A stretch of 64,000 nt of DNA, from NCBI GenBank assembly GCA_907165275.2, contig OU015665.1:3720001-3784000 (forward strand). Direction: 5' to 3'. The notes beneath the pieces are model-generated. The model did no database searches. It saw only the letters and a program-made list of their open reading frames with translations, and was not told where the DNA came from. Below are positions 10,319 through 22,359 of the stretch, piece by piece. The position numbers and the translations under genes are program-made. The stretch is from Zygaena filipendulae. Its lineage: Eukaryota; Arthropoda; Insecta; Lepidoptera; Zygaenidae. Positions within the stretch are counted from its first letter, which is position 1; each line of letters starts with the position of its first letter.

Positions 10319-11623
10319 TATATTATTATGTACTAATTAGTTTCACAAAAGAAATCAACCCAAACATATAAAAACGCAATAGATTTGAAATTCACAGACA
10401 GTATCCTTGAAAGTCTAACTTTAACAACCATAGGCAAACCTATAACATTTCATATCTGTGGATATCATGTAGGTATTGATAATATTTTTTAACTCTATAA
10501 CATATTTTTGTTTTCTTTCCTTTATAGTTTTGTATTTTTTTTAAACTGTTCGTAAGTTTTCATTTTTTATTTTTTTTTTAATAGGTAGGTACTAAGACTA
10601 TTCTTGTTATTTTATTTTATATTGTACTTTCATCTTATGTCGCGGTGTAAAGAAATAAATATTTTTATAATTTTTATTCTATTCTAATAAGGTTGATTAA
10701 ATATTTTATTATAATATTATCACATGATTCGTCTTTAGCGTGTAGAATACGTTATTGTATAGAAATAAAATATACCTATGATCACGCTCGGAACCAGGCA
10801 ATAAAAGATAATGTCGGCGTTTGCGGATATTCGAAGGGTGCGGTCATTATGGATGAATTTACCATAGTATATCAACCAACCCTTTACATAACCTTTCAGC
10901 GTCTTGGGTTGCCCTTTTCTTGGTATTTATTGAATATACATCCTATACGACCGAACTAAAATATTATTTATTGAACCTCACCTACGTTTTACCTACGTAA
11001 CCTACACCTTCATTTTATGATGATGTTTATGTCACCGTAAAATTGTAAAAACCGTTGGATTGTAAACAGTTGACATTGTAGAGGTATTGAGACGCGACAC
11101 CGCGACACTAGGTTTGATTATAGATCTGAATTCTGACCAAAACTGAGGCGAATGGTACCGGTGCCGATGGTAAGCGAATTCTCTCATGCGTGCACCCAAC
11201 ACAACCATTTCTATCGCCAGTTAACCATATTACAATTTTTTTTACAATTTTGCGGTAACAAATATACCATTGATCGTTTAGATTTTGACAGTACCTGTAA
11301 AATATCGAAAATTTTACAACCGAAATGAGATTACACTACATAATTTTTTTCGTAAATTGTAATTGAATAAATTTGTTTGTATTAAAATGTTTTATCTTTT
11401 TGTGGACAACCGAACGCACTTTAATTAATGCCTCTACCGAATTTGGTGCAAAGGTGTTTTTTTTTTGGAATATTTTTGGCCCTTACAGATAATTTTTTGC
11501 AAGTTTTTACCTTTGAATTTAACCTGAGACATTGTGTATTAATTTAGTACAGTCACAAAATAAATGATAACTGACTCAATTTCAGAAACTCTATAATGGG
11601 GCTGCAAACGCTTCCCATTTAAT
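10319..11623. other. No gene recognised
   Basis: AT-rich DNA. The frame at 10693-10959 (plus, 88 codons) is low in complexity and shows no domain. Nothing else is identifiable. Confidence 0.5.
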
Positions 11624-12101
11624 ATCTATACTTATAATAAAACTGTAGAGAGGTCAATTCTGTACATTGAATATATATTCAAAAGTAATATTGGAGGATG
11701 AATGGTGATCGATACTGATGCCAAAAATTCAATCAGTAATTTTTTTGTCTGTCTGTCTGTCTGTATGTGCGCGCATGGATCAAAAACTACTGAAGGGATT
11801 TTAACCAAACTTAGTACGATTGTAGTCCATACTCCTGGGCAGGTTATAGGCTATATAACATAACGCTTAGACATATAGGAGCTGAGCAGTGACGATAAAT
11901 TTGAAGCAAGTCGGATGAAAATGCGCTTTCGAGCTCTTATCATCGCATACGTTTACTCAATCACGCAAAAACGGCTGAATTTGGATGAAATTTGGCATGC
12001 ACGTTGTCAGGGGTACAGAGAAGGACATAGGGTACTTTTTATCCCGGAATTTCCGCGGGAACTCTGAAATTACCGCGGGTGAAACCGCGGGGCACAGCTA
12101 G
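11624..12101 (+). mobile_element. Long Helitron-like composite
   Basis: The last 170 bp match the 199-bp subfamily, including the hairpin ccgcgggtgaaaccgcgg and CTAG at 12098-12101. The first 300 bp are a different module with (GTCT)n at 11746-11766 and a ctatataacataacgcttag segment. The second module recurs next to the same 3' half at 15779-16035, so this chimera is an established subfamily rather than a single accident. Confidence 0.7.
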
Positions 12102-12403
12102 TTAATAATAATTCTTTTAGGATGTCCGTCGCCGAGTGCTCGCTAAGGGGACAGGTAAGCTTGCATTAAAAATGATGGCTGGAAACAAAATTCACTTTTT
12201 TTCTTCCTCATTTGCATGGAATTATTTATGAAATAAAATCCGTATTGTAATACCGCAGTCACCTAAGTTTTATTCTTGAGTTTTTCAAGTAAAACTTCTA
12301 TAGGCCGCGGCCGGTGCCGTGGTAAGAATTAATAAACTTCGTTGCGCTTGTTTTATTCGTAAAATGCTTTTAAGTGTTTTAATTATAGTAATATTTTTTT
12401 CTA

Positions 12404-12530
12404 CGACCGGAGAGCGTAGTGGCCACAATGTCTCTCTGATAATTGAGAAGTTTCGGGTTTGATTCCCCTTTGGAGGTAGACTTTGTTTGATGAGGATAGT
12501 GTTCTAATTTCTGGGCGTGTTTATATCTTT
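12404..12530 (+). mobile_element. tRNA-derived SINE fragment
   Basis: A B box GGTTTGATTCC at 12456-12466 lies about 33 nt downstream of an A-box-like agcgtagtggcc (12413-12423), the arrangement of an RNA polymerase III promoter. The following gtgttctaatttctgggcgt is a body sequence I associate with lepidopteran SINEs. It does not fold into a full tRNA, so it is not called a tRNA gene. The 3' end is unclear. Confidence 0.6.
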
Positions 12531-13006
12531 TTTTGTTGTGGTCACTGTGAGCCATCGATAAGCGTCTGCGGTTTTTCCATGATATTTTCGTTCACAGCTC
12601 AAGCACATTGTTGGGATTTGAGCTTAGTTATCAACAGCCGTATAATTTGTGTAACACGACACTATTATTTTGCGCTTGTATAACAGAGATGCTTTCATCC
12701 GTTAGCTTCAACATCTTCGTGAAAATAATTTACAATTTACACGAAATTCCCAAGCGTGCTTGGTGACAAACGAGATAGCATTATAGTCCTTTTATATCTC
12801 TATTATGCAGTGAAATGATTATTTCCGACACGTAACCTGAGAATCCAATCTACTCGTGCTAGGTTGTTTAAGGGCAACACAAGCTCAGAATTTGTTATTA
12901 CGCCCTATTTACTTGGTGATAAGGCTCAAATTGCTAGCTCTTTGCAGCCAGGGCTACGCCATTAGCCGGGCGCTATTCGGACCATTTGCTTAGAGTACGG
13001 GCACAG

Positions 13007-13016
13007 TATATAAAAG
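13007..13016 (+). promoter_or_regulatory. Candidate TATA-box promoter
   Basis: TATATAAAAG stands in a locally GC-richer, apparently single-copy stretch (12940-13060). About 25-30 bp downstream is acatcgcccgaacg, a possible start region. It could then be followed by a short leader exon and a donor-like aaaGTGAGA near 13092. No coding exon follows within reach, so a gene would need an intron extending further right. This is a pattern match only. Confidence 0.3.
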
Positions 13017-13399
13017 AGAACAGCCACATCGCCCGAACGAATGCGTCGCCTTTTACAAGAGTTTTAACAAAATTTATATAAACTTCAAAGTGAGAAAAGT
13101 TGAATTCTTTTTATATCGAAATATTGGCCTGTACAGTGAATTGAAAATGAAAAAGTGACATTCTCTTTATCATAACAGTTCCATTTTCATCAGTTCCAAA
13201 ATAATATCAGTTGCAATTCTTTATCATGGTATTATAGAAATAGCATCTGTTATCACGTATTCGGCAATTTGGCAGGATTTCCACTTATTTGATTTGTTTT
13301 TTGATTAAACAATCGAATTGGTGCGAGCCATTATGCCGCTCCACAAAACAAGAATCAATGTTCCGAGTACGATACCCACTGTAAGCGAACTTCAAAATT

Positions 13400-13870
13400 T
13401 CAAAAGCTATTTATTACTTAGGATTGGTTGTTAAAATCACTTATAATCATCAGCAGGTTCTTAGAACTATAAATTACCGTCAGTTCGGAATACGTCCTCT
13501 ACTGAGAAGAACTGACAAGAAACTCAGTAGGGCTGTCTTTTAACGATCGTACTCATAAACTAGGAGAACAAAAAATATGTAGTAATTGGATAGAGCAATT
13601 CATTCCCAAACGTCTGTACTCTGTATCATTTAAATAGTCTACTACACTACAATATGCTTTATCGCATAATCTATGTTTAATAAGGGTCTTAAATGTATTG
13701 ACAAATTAATTACATCGTTTGGGAGTTTGTTGTAAAAGCGTATACATTGTTCATTAAATGACTTAGAAATTTTATGGAGCCTAGTGTTAGGCACAGCGAG
13801 TTTATCTTTATTTCTTAAGTGTAGTATAATGTTTATTTCTTCGTGTGATGAACATAGAGTTCTGCTTTCC
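13400..13870 (-). mobile_element. 5'-truncated non-LTR retrotransposon
   Basis: This is the 3' part of a lepidopteran LINE different from the one at 2459-6243. It has the reverse transcriptase C-terminus at 13553-13869 and a 3' UTR (gagtttcttgtcagttcttctcagtagagg on the minus strand, about 13493-13522) running to about 13400. The 5' truncation is the usual result of incomplete reverse transcription. Confidence 0.65.
13553..13869 (-). pseudogene. Reverse transcriptase C-terminal remnant, frameshifted
   Basis: Translating the minus strand gives LHKISKSFNEQCIRFYNKLP and NDVINL, then after a one-base frame change FKTLIKHRLCDKAYCSVVDY and LND, ending at a stop. The FYNKLPND...FK...L...KAYYS...YLND pattern is the conserved C-terminus of many lepidopteran non-LTR reverse transcriptases. 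The frame change lies near 13703. No catalytic motif remains, so this copy is dead. Confidence 0.65.
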
Positions 13871-14303
13871 AGTACCTATGAGCGTAGGACGTAGGTCTTT
13901 ACATTAAATATCTAAAATTAAATTGTGTTTACACTGTACAATATTCGCCAAAACGGTATAAAAGTAGGTATCTACCTAATAGTAACGAATAACTTCTGCA
14001 TAATATTTTCTTAAAATAAAAAGCTAGGTTAGATTAGTTTGGGTTGGGTTCGGGATAAATAACCTGTTTTCGGAGCGTAATAATATTGATATTAGGTACT
14101 AGTTGTGTGTTTATATTCATATTCAAACTGTTTGTTTGTAGAATTTTGTGGGAATAAAGGGGGTTTTTCAAATACCACAACGCACACTTTATTATAAAAT
14201 CAAATATACAAATTGGCCAAGTTTATAACAAACAAATTCAATTATATAATAGAATTGTAAGTAATACACGTATTGAGTAAACAATATAAATTACCTTGTC
14301 TAT

Positions 14304-14816
14304 ATATACACACCGGCAGAATTAGCGGAACATAAAAAGGCAGAGTATAGAAATAATTACGTATATATATTAAAACAAATAATAATTAGACGTGAAGTAA
14401 TAAATTAATATACATCTTTTAACACTTTAAAAGTTTGTAATTAAATTATTAAATTTTATTTAAAATAATAATAAAAAAAACACTTTTTCTCTAATTTGTG
14501 GGCACACAAATAATGTTGCAAATTAAAGATTACTGTGATTTTAACACTAAATCAATGAACGATTAATAACGTGTGTTTCCCCTTCGTGATTCAACTTTTA
14601 TTTGCAACATTGTCTGTGTTCTCACAAACTAGAGATTTTTTTTTTTAATTTTGATTACTTTTAATAAAATTTAACTAAAAACTTCTTAAAGTCGATGTTA
14701 AAAGATGTATATTAGTTTATTACTTCATGCCTGATAATAATTTGTTTTAATACATATATGTTATTATTTCTATACTCTGCCTTTTTATGTTCCGCTAATT
14801 CTGCCGGTGTGTATAT
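14304..14816. mobile_element. 513-bp foldback element
   Basis: The first and last 120 bp (14304-14423 and 14697-14816) are inverted copies, with the outer 54 bp identical. Pairing continues inward: gttgcaaattaaag (about 14515) pairs with cttttatttgcaac near 14596. The element could therefore fold almost completely. The ends read TA-CACACCGGCAGAATTAGCG on both sides, compatible with Tc1/mariner-type insertion at TA. No coding frame is present. Confidence 0.75.
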
Positions 14817-15601
14817 GTATAAGTATTATTATTATATCACTAATTTACTTGTGAGATAAAATGCCCATGGCATAGCTTTCCCTCCGTCCCTTCCTCCAAC
14901 TAATATTGTGGTGACTGCAAAGACTACAGTGCTGTAGTAGGCACAACAATGATTTCGTAATTTTAGAGTCGGGACACAAACGGAAATTGCGAAAACTTCG
15001 ATGCAAAACTACGTTTTGAAATGACGACGCTTCGAGATGGAAACATTGACATTGTCAGTAATAGAAAACAGGACACGCCCAGGCGGTGACTTCTATTTGA
15101 CCTTATCAAAAAGCTAGACGAAACATGGTAGTAGATATTATATACACCTAGTAAGTACATGCCTGTTTTCTTATACAATATCAATTTAACAACCGGAGCA
15201 GTTTTATTAAGATTTTAGTTTCATTAAGAAGAGGGATGATATTCGACATAGTTGTTGTCGCTTTTACTCACATAAACTTCCAGAGCATAAGGAGTTCGTT
15301 TTATTTGCTGATATACTAGATACTTGAACAGAGTCATCGGACGCTACAGTATTTTTTAACAATTTTAAAATAAGTAACCTGCCTACTTAATTTTTTTTAG
15401 AAGCGATGCTCTGTGCAAGCTAAACTCATAGAAGCATCCGTGATCGTAAGCAAAGTGAATATCTTATAGAGGTAATTAATAATTTTTAAAAAGTAAAATA
15501 TTATCTTTCCGATAAATAACAATACATCTAGAGATAGTAATACATCTAGAGACGACATTTTCATTTTCATTATCATCATCAGATAACCGATTATATCCGA
15601 A
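14817..15601. other. No gene recognised
   Basis: AT-rich DNA with two short unconvincing minus-strand frames (14963-15184, 15397-15624). A doubled atacatctagaga segment occurs at about 15522-15555. Confidence 0.5.
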
Positions 15602-15778
15602 CTAGCTGCCCCCCGCGATTTCATCCGCGGTAATTTCGGAGTTCCCGCGGAGGTTGCGGGAAAAAAGTACTCTATGTCCTTCTTTTTACCGACAGTAGTT
15701 TACGGTGATAGCTGTTCTCCGCATTAGTGCCGGAGTTTCCGCGGGAATTCCGGGATAAAAACTATCCTATCTTTTAAG
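15602..15778 (-). mobile_element. Helitron-like element, 230-bp subfamily, truncated
   Basis: CTAG at 15602-15605 is followed by cccccgcgatttcatccgcg as in the tandem copies at 29490. The copy carries the extra agtttacggtgatagctgtt module seen in the array at 44127-44400. It stops at cttttaagc, where an oppositely oriented copy begins. Confidence 0.65.
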
Positions 15779-16035
15779 CTATATAACATAACGCTAAGAC
15801 ACTTATAAGAGCTGAGCAGTGACGATAAATTTGAAGCAAGTCGGATGTAAATGCGCTTTTGAACTCTTATCCTCGCATACGTTTAATCAATCACGCAAAA
15901 ACGGCTGAACGGATTTGGATAAAATTTGGCATGCACGTTGTCAGGGGTACAGAGAAGGACATAGGGTACTTTTTATCCCAGAATTCCCGCGGGAACTCTG
16001 AAATTACCGCGTGTAAAACCGCGGGGCACAGCTAG
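15779..16035 (+). mobile_element. Helitron-like composite, 5'-truncated
   Basis: It matches the 3' part of the 11624-12101 composite from ctatataacataacgctaag onward and ends with CTAG at 16032-16035. It is joined head to head with the preceding minus-strand copy. The two share a 5' breakpoint, perhaps an inverted insertion or recombination between copies. Confidence 0.7.
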
Positions 16036-16544
16036 TATTAGATTACAAAATATAACTTCTTATCCTAAAAGGAAACATTGAACATTGAGCATTAACTTTA
16101 ACTTTAATGAAACTGATTTCCTCAAAGCTCAAATTACTTTCAATTCACGATGCAAGTAACACGTCTAATTAATTTGTAATTTTACTTTGTAAAACATTAA
16201 ATGTTACTGTATGTATATAGAGTGCTAAAGAGAAATAATTAAACAGTGTCAATTAAATGATGTATATTTTGTCACAAAGGAAAACTCAATTAAGTAACAA
16301 TACCATATAAACACGCTTGTAACTTGGGAAAGTGTTGTTTACAAGGTCTCATAAACTTTGAAATACAACCTTATAATATTTTACGCATACGAACGCGAGC
16401 GCGACGCTATCAATGCGTAAAATACCAAGAGAAAAACAAGGAAAATACTATTAAATAAAATAGGCCATCTTTCGACTCCCGATTCTTTATAGAGTCCTGG
16501 TAAATATCACGTGGAAGCTAAGAACGAAATGTCAGAGGAAATAT

Positions 16545-16721
16545 GACTGTTCTCCGTGGTTTCACCCGCGTTGATTTCGGAGATCCCGCGGGAATTCTTT
16601 CTCTGTACCCCTGATAATGTGTTCTCAAAATTTCATGATGATCGGTTGAGCCGTTAAGACGTGAAAGTAACAGACAAACAGACAGAGTTATATACTTTCG
16701 CATTTATAATACTAGTAGGGA
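16545..16721 (-). mobile_element. Helitron-like element
   Basis: The hairpin region (gtggtttcacccgcg), cccgcgggaattc, gatgatcggttgagccgtta and the end ataatactagtagggatt are present. CTAG is mutated to GACT. Confidence 0.65.
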
Positions 16722-18684
16722 TTCTTTTAACTGGTAGGTAAACGTTGCATTAACTAAATGACTAACAAGCATAAATAAACAATAAATTATCTGTTAAATA
16801 ACTAAACATAGTTTAACTAAATGGGAAGAATCGATTATATAATAGAAGAAATTTTATGTTTTTTAAAATCTATTACTTATATTATATTAAAAAAAATGGC
16901 AATAAACAAGCACCGATCAAAAAAGCATCGATAGCAATATTTTCCGATGGTAATACAAAAGTTAACGAGCGGAAACAATCTGCCAATATTACAAAATTCA
17001 TGTAGAAAAAATATCATTAAACTTAAGGATCATTCTAGGCAAATTACAAGGCCAAGTACCGAATTATGGGATCGGTTTAGAGTTGGGTTTCACTGTTTAA
17101 TAATCGTGAACGAGATTCATTTTATTATTATTGCCTCTGAATAAATTGATCATGAATTTTCTCATTGCATCTGGGCCAGCAAGTTTATTATACAAAAAAT
17201 AACTTGACATATTTTTTTATTGCTTGTTAACTTTATAATATAAATAAGTTATTCACTAATGTTACTTGTTAGTGTTGGTGATGGTATTATTAGACTTTTT
17301 CTATAGTTTAAACTAATGTACATTTTTATGTTGTGTATTTATATTTTATAGTAATGAATAAGGTTTCCTCTGTTTGACAAGAGATGACCCCACCAGTTGG
17401 TTATAACAAAAGTATACATTCGGTCGATTCGAGTATAGAAAAAAAAGATATAATGTATACCGCTCTTTCACAATAAATTACTCTATAATGATGGAAAAAG
17501 ACGGAAACCTATTTGAACCCTTATGTACCTATCTATTATGATATGATGTATATAATATTATCTCGTGATCTGAAAATCTGCCACTTTTTATTTATTTATT
17601 TATTGGTTTGCTAACTTTTATTCGATTAGGTATTTATTATCTGAGGATTTGATTTCATCCAAACGCAGATCTAACCCTAACTTACATATTGTGTTTAGAA
17701 AATAAATTTATTTTCTTTCTTTCTTCTTCTTTCTAACCCCCTAAACGTTTGCATAATATTATTGAATTGAATTGAATTGAAAAGCTCTATTTGACACAAC
17801 ACATATTATTCACGGATACAACGGAACAAACCGAAGAGTTTTTGGTGCAAAATTACTAATTTCCTGACACAGTTAAAGCTTCGACTAATTGAAGACACGG
17901 GTATAAGTTTGCAAACATTATTCACGGGGGCCAATTTGTCGCCCACGAGCGCGATGACGTGGGTTTTGGTGGTAATTTGATTATCTGACAGAAGCCACTT
18001 GTGGGCAGGATTGAGTTGGTTAAGCCACTTTGTTACCCCATTGTGATAAATGCTGTTTGCTTTTAATTTGATAGAGCTTATCTAAACTAAAATGACCAGC
18101 CCCACTACTCAAGCAGTTTTAGATGTGCGAGATCATGTATTGATAATATCTCTTTAATAGTGTGAGTGCTGCGACACTATGCGGCAACTGAGGACAAATG
18201 ACAAGACCAGATTTAAATGTGTCGTTTCGGTATTTTAACGGTTGTGCGTGTGCGTATGCCCGATGAAGGGGCGCGTCATTTTAGCTTAGATAAGCTCTAC
18301 GTATATAAATTTAATAACGTTTCGATTTGTAGTAACTAACTCTTAAATGGTCAGCACAAACGGAGCAAATAAAGTTTGCTGTGGCACTGAAAAGTAGTGA
18401 GCTACGTACGTTATGTGGGCCGTGCCTAATCTTGTTTACAACGTTTTAACCAGTAAGAGTATTGAAAAGCCGAAGCTGAGTGAAGTTTTTATCACCTTAC
18501 AACATACAATTGCTATTAAATGACAATATAAATGCGAAATACGTCCAAACACCTCTGAGATAAAAGTACTACTACTTAATTACAAATAGGAAAGTGCTTA
18601 TTTGTGGGTGGTAAAGATACTCTGTATTTCAGATCAAAGAGTATAATACAAGAGCGTCCTAAATTGGAACTGTGGAAACAGCTA
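16722..18684. other. No gene recognised
   Basis: The stretch is AT-rich and apparently unique, with a ttgaattgaattgaattga microsatellite at about 17763 and a pyrimidine run (tttctttctttcttcttc) at 17714. A GC-richer patch at 17930-18030 (gtcgcccacgagcgcgatga) has no clear coding frame and could be a conserved non-coding segment. Confidence 0.45.
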
Positions 18685-18850
18685 TTTATATTATTGGAAC
18701 GAAGTTCTTTACCGCGGCTTGCGGTAGGAGGTAACTAGTAGAAATCGTCATGCATCACGTCAGGAAAAAGCGTTCAAACAAATCGAGACGTTCGACTCCG
18801 TTCGGATATTTTCGTCAAGCGCTGACCGCGCTATACTTGTTTTTTTGTGG
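18685..18850. repeat. Possible interspersed repeat
   Basis: attggaacgaagttcttta followed by a short GC hairpin (ccgcggcttgcggtagg) resembles a repeat I have seen in other Lepidoptera. There is no second copy in this window, so the call is from memory of the family only. Confidence 0.3.
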
Positions 18851-19563
18851 TTGTTTTAATTCATATTTGTTAGGTTAAGTTACAAGGTTAAGTTACATAC
18901 ACTATTTGATTATTTAAATTTTTTAACCGAGTTTCAATTAAGGAATGGAAACTGAACCAAGTATGTTTGATACTTTAGAGAGGTTAGTAAAATTTTGTGT
19001 TTTGATATTTACATAATTATGTACGTTTAATGTTACTTAATTGTTAACTGTTTACATACATACATGATAAAGAGATCTTCATTCCTTTTTTAATTTGTAA
19101 AGTCTTACAATAGACATAACGGGGATTTTCATTCCGAATCATAGAGTTCTGGATGGGATTCCGACACTGATAAGGGTAAAACGGTGAAGGAAACACCTAG
19201 CACTTTAAATGATTAAAATATATAATATATAAGAATTTATCACTCGAGCAAATAATCTGAAAGAAAATACGAACTCGTGAGCGTGGAAATCCATGAATCG
19301 AAAAAGGGTGAATAAAATAAAGGAAGGCTTTGATGATTTGAACGTTGGTATAAAACGGACGGATAAAAGGAACTTAGAAAACACACCCAAAAAAATATAG
19401 GTAAGTAATAAGTAGATTTCTACTGGTGAGAACAATTTCGAAATCTGCTTTCCGATTCCTATTTCAAATAAGTACCTACTATACTTTTAATATTGTAATC
19501 TTATAGTTCGCCAATTTTTTGCCTTTTTTGGGAGAAAGAGTGTTATTTCTTGTTCTTTATTTA

Positions 19564-19868
19564 TCCCTACTAATATTATAAATGCGAAAGTAAGCCTGTC
19601 TGTCTATTATACGCTCTTACGCCTAGATGACTCAAGCGATCATCATGAAATTTTTCATCCACGTTGTCAGGGGTGCAGAGAAAGACATAAGGTACTTTCT
19701 ATCCCGAAATTCCCGCGGGAACTCCGAAATTAATATGGGTAAAACTGCATACAACTTTGCATACGACCCGTTGTCACGGGTACAGAAAAGGATATAGGGT
19801 ACCTATTATCCCGAAATTCCCGTGGGATCTCCGAAAACAACGCGGGTGAAGCTGCGGGGCACGGCTAG
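19564..19868 (+). mobile_element. Helitron-like element with duplicated 3' half
   Basis: It starts TCCCTACTAATATTATAAATG and ends with CTAG at 19865-19868 followed by T. The segment cacgttgtcaggggtgcaga...aaattcccgcggga occurs twice (about 19660-19726 and 19769-19828). This gives 305 bp. Confidence 0.7.
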
Positions 19869-20928
19869 TATCGTAATAAAGTCTAGTTTGATGAATGTCT
19901 ACGCTATGGTAATGGACAAATTAACTATATATAAATTTTAAAAGTTAGAGAATAAGTATTTTCACATGGATAAAATATAAAAAACCCCATTAGTGTCAAT
20001 GTTTAGAAACATTTATACAGGACATGTAATTTTCTCAACCCTTGTGCCACGGTATAGTAACGAGCCTCAAGGGGTTGCAGTTTATTACATAGTCGTAATA
20101 GTTTTGAACTGCAATTACTCTTGCCGTGTAAGCAGTTAGATGCCATTAACGAAAGGTAACCTTTTCATGAATTTACGATGCTACACTACATACATCACAT
20201 GATAGTACATGGATGCATATTTGTTATTCCCTTTGATCATTTTTCTGCTTTGATCTCTTGGTCTTCGTCAAGAATTTGTATTTACCTACCTAATTATAAA
20301 CTATGAATTTAGTCTTTTACTCTATCATATTTATATTATAAGTTAAAAACAAACTACTTACTGTTAAATTCCTATTGTAACATAACCGTTATCATTATTT
20401 TTATGTGTGGAAACCGACTGATCTAAATATTCTCACTGAAGGATCCTGAGCTTTCGAAAGAAAGACAGCAAACAAAAGGAAGCGAATAAAAGGAGACATC
20501 GAAGTAGGTAGAAACCATAGCATAAAGAATAAAGATCTGCCAAACAACAGATCTATTGTTATACCTACTGTTCTCTAAATCCACGTGTTTTGATGGAAAA
20601 CAAAATGGTGGGAATATGTGCGCTGCGAATCGTATGGTTGGATATAATATCAAACGCCGTTAGTCGCTGTGATTACGGAGAGGCAAGGAAGGTAACATTT
20701 GCTTGATATCGAAAATGGTTTTGTATCCAGAAAATGAAAGTAGCAAACCTTTCTTATTCGTTTCAATCGAGGTTTTTTACTAGGTAATATTACCAATATA
20801 TCTGCATGGGGAAAATCTGCTTAAGCCTAATGTGATTTTTTTTTTCTCATACCTAATGATGGGAAGTAATACCTACCATAATTAGGTATCTGGTCTGGAG
20901 ACTTTTAAAGAAATATCAATTGCGATTT

Positions 20929-21010
20929 TTTTTTAATGCCATAGGGGGGCAAACCGGCAGATGCCAGGCACACCTGATGTTAACACCAGAACGCATGCAG
21001 GTGAATAATA
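20929..21010 (-). mobile_element. Retroposon 3' tail
   Basis: A T run (minus-strand A tail) precedes gccataggggggcaaaccgg and cacacctgatgttaacacca. This is the same family as the tail at 7346-7402. Only the tail is present. Confidence 0.5.
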
Positions 21011-22359
21011 TGTATAATATACTATACTAATGAAAATAGATTATTGATTCAAGCTATAAAATTCAAGTGAAAAATTAGAATATGAGTAGGATATTATAAT
21101 TGGCTACTTGAAAATTTTTTTTAATTCCATTAATTAGACGGCTTTTTGTCCAATCTACACTTTTACCTATGTTATAGTGATTTTTAGTTAACGCAATTAG
21201 ACAAATTTTTAAGAAATTTTAGTAAGTACCTATACTGAAAAGGATGGTCGCACAGAAACCTTTAGTATAAAAAATAAAAAAAACCGTACTCAACATAAGA
21301 TTATAATTTTAATCAACTCGTATTAAACCACGCGATCCCGTCACAGAGAGAGACAGAATTAGGGAAATTGTATGTGTCGTACCTCTCGCGTATTGGATCT
21401 TGCCTTGTTCTAGATACCTACGTACGAGTTTTTGGCATGGCTTCTTAGCTGGCTTTATAGCCATTCCGAGGCGACGCGCGACGGCCCCCAAAAACCGCAG
21501 TAACGTGGTCCATCCACTTCACTGATGGAAATGACGAAAACGCATTAAGACCCATTTCACAAAATGACACGAGCTCATGTGTAGGTATGTAAGAGGTTGA
21601 GTAGGTGAAACGGGAAAGTTTGGTACAGTTGGTAGTTTTTTTGAGTGTGCGAACTTGATACTACAATAACAAATACGTGTTGTGGCGTTGCAAATAATAC
21701 TATCGACAGTTAGTACTCGTACTATCGATGAGTACTTATGTAAATACAAGTATATCGGTAGGTACTTAATATATCCATGCGCGTGCACAGGATGTTGGGA
21801 TTATGTTATTAGTCATGACCCCCCCCAAAACGGCCCGAGTAAGCACTCTGAACAAATGAGACTTCAAATAAAAGTGGTAAAAGAACATTTTTAATACAGT
21901 TGCTCAAAAAGTGGCGTATTGCAGGGACGTTTAGCGTTCGGGATGTGGGCTATTACATACTCGAGCTTTTTGTTTGCCTTTCCCGAACTCGTGCGTTCTC
22001 TTTCCCAACTGTCAAAATAATGGCTATTAAAAAGAAAAAAACCAACCAGTTTTTACTAACAAAAACTCATAGACGTTTATATGATTCATGCAAATATTTC
22101 TAAATAGAAGCTACTAATTTGTTTCAATATCAGATTTAATGATTTGATTCAATGAGTTAGGTTTCATTTCATTTCATCTCATTAAATTTCATTTTCATTT
22201 CATATCAATATAAAAATCTACTGAAGACTTGGCTGTAAGGGTATGGTTCCCTTTGCTTATCCAGAATTGGTGAAGAAAACAAAAAAAATCTGCATTCTTT
22301 TACGGTTGGCGCCATTTTTCAAAAATGTTCTTTGCGAGTTTAGTTGTTTGTTGCACAAA
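21011..22359. other. No gene recognised upstream of the recombinase
   Basis: The stretch is AT-rich. A GC-richer piece at about 21440-21500 has no supported frame. At 21895-22000 lies ttgctcaaaaagtggcgtat plus an 8-bp inverted pair (GTTCGGGA at 21936, TCCCGAAC at 21981). It may be part of the Crypton-type unit or its promoter. A (TTTCA)n-like run occupies 22163-22203. Confidence 0.4.

Noticed and set aside
22243..22359. Upstream ATG at 22243 as the recombinase start
   Set aside because: The extra 39 residues are unlike the family N-terminus, and the ATG at 22360 has the better context.
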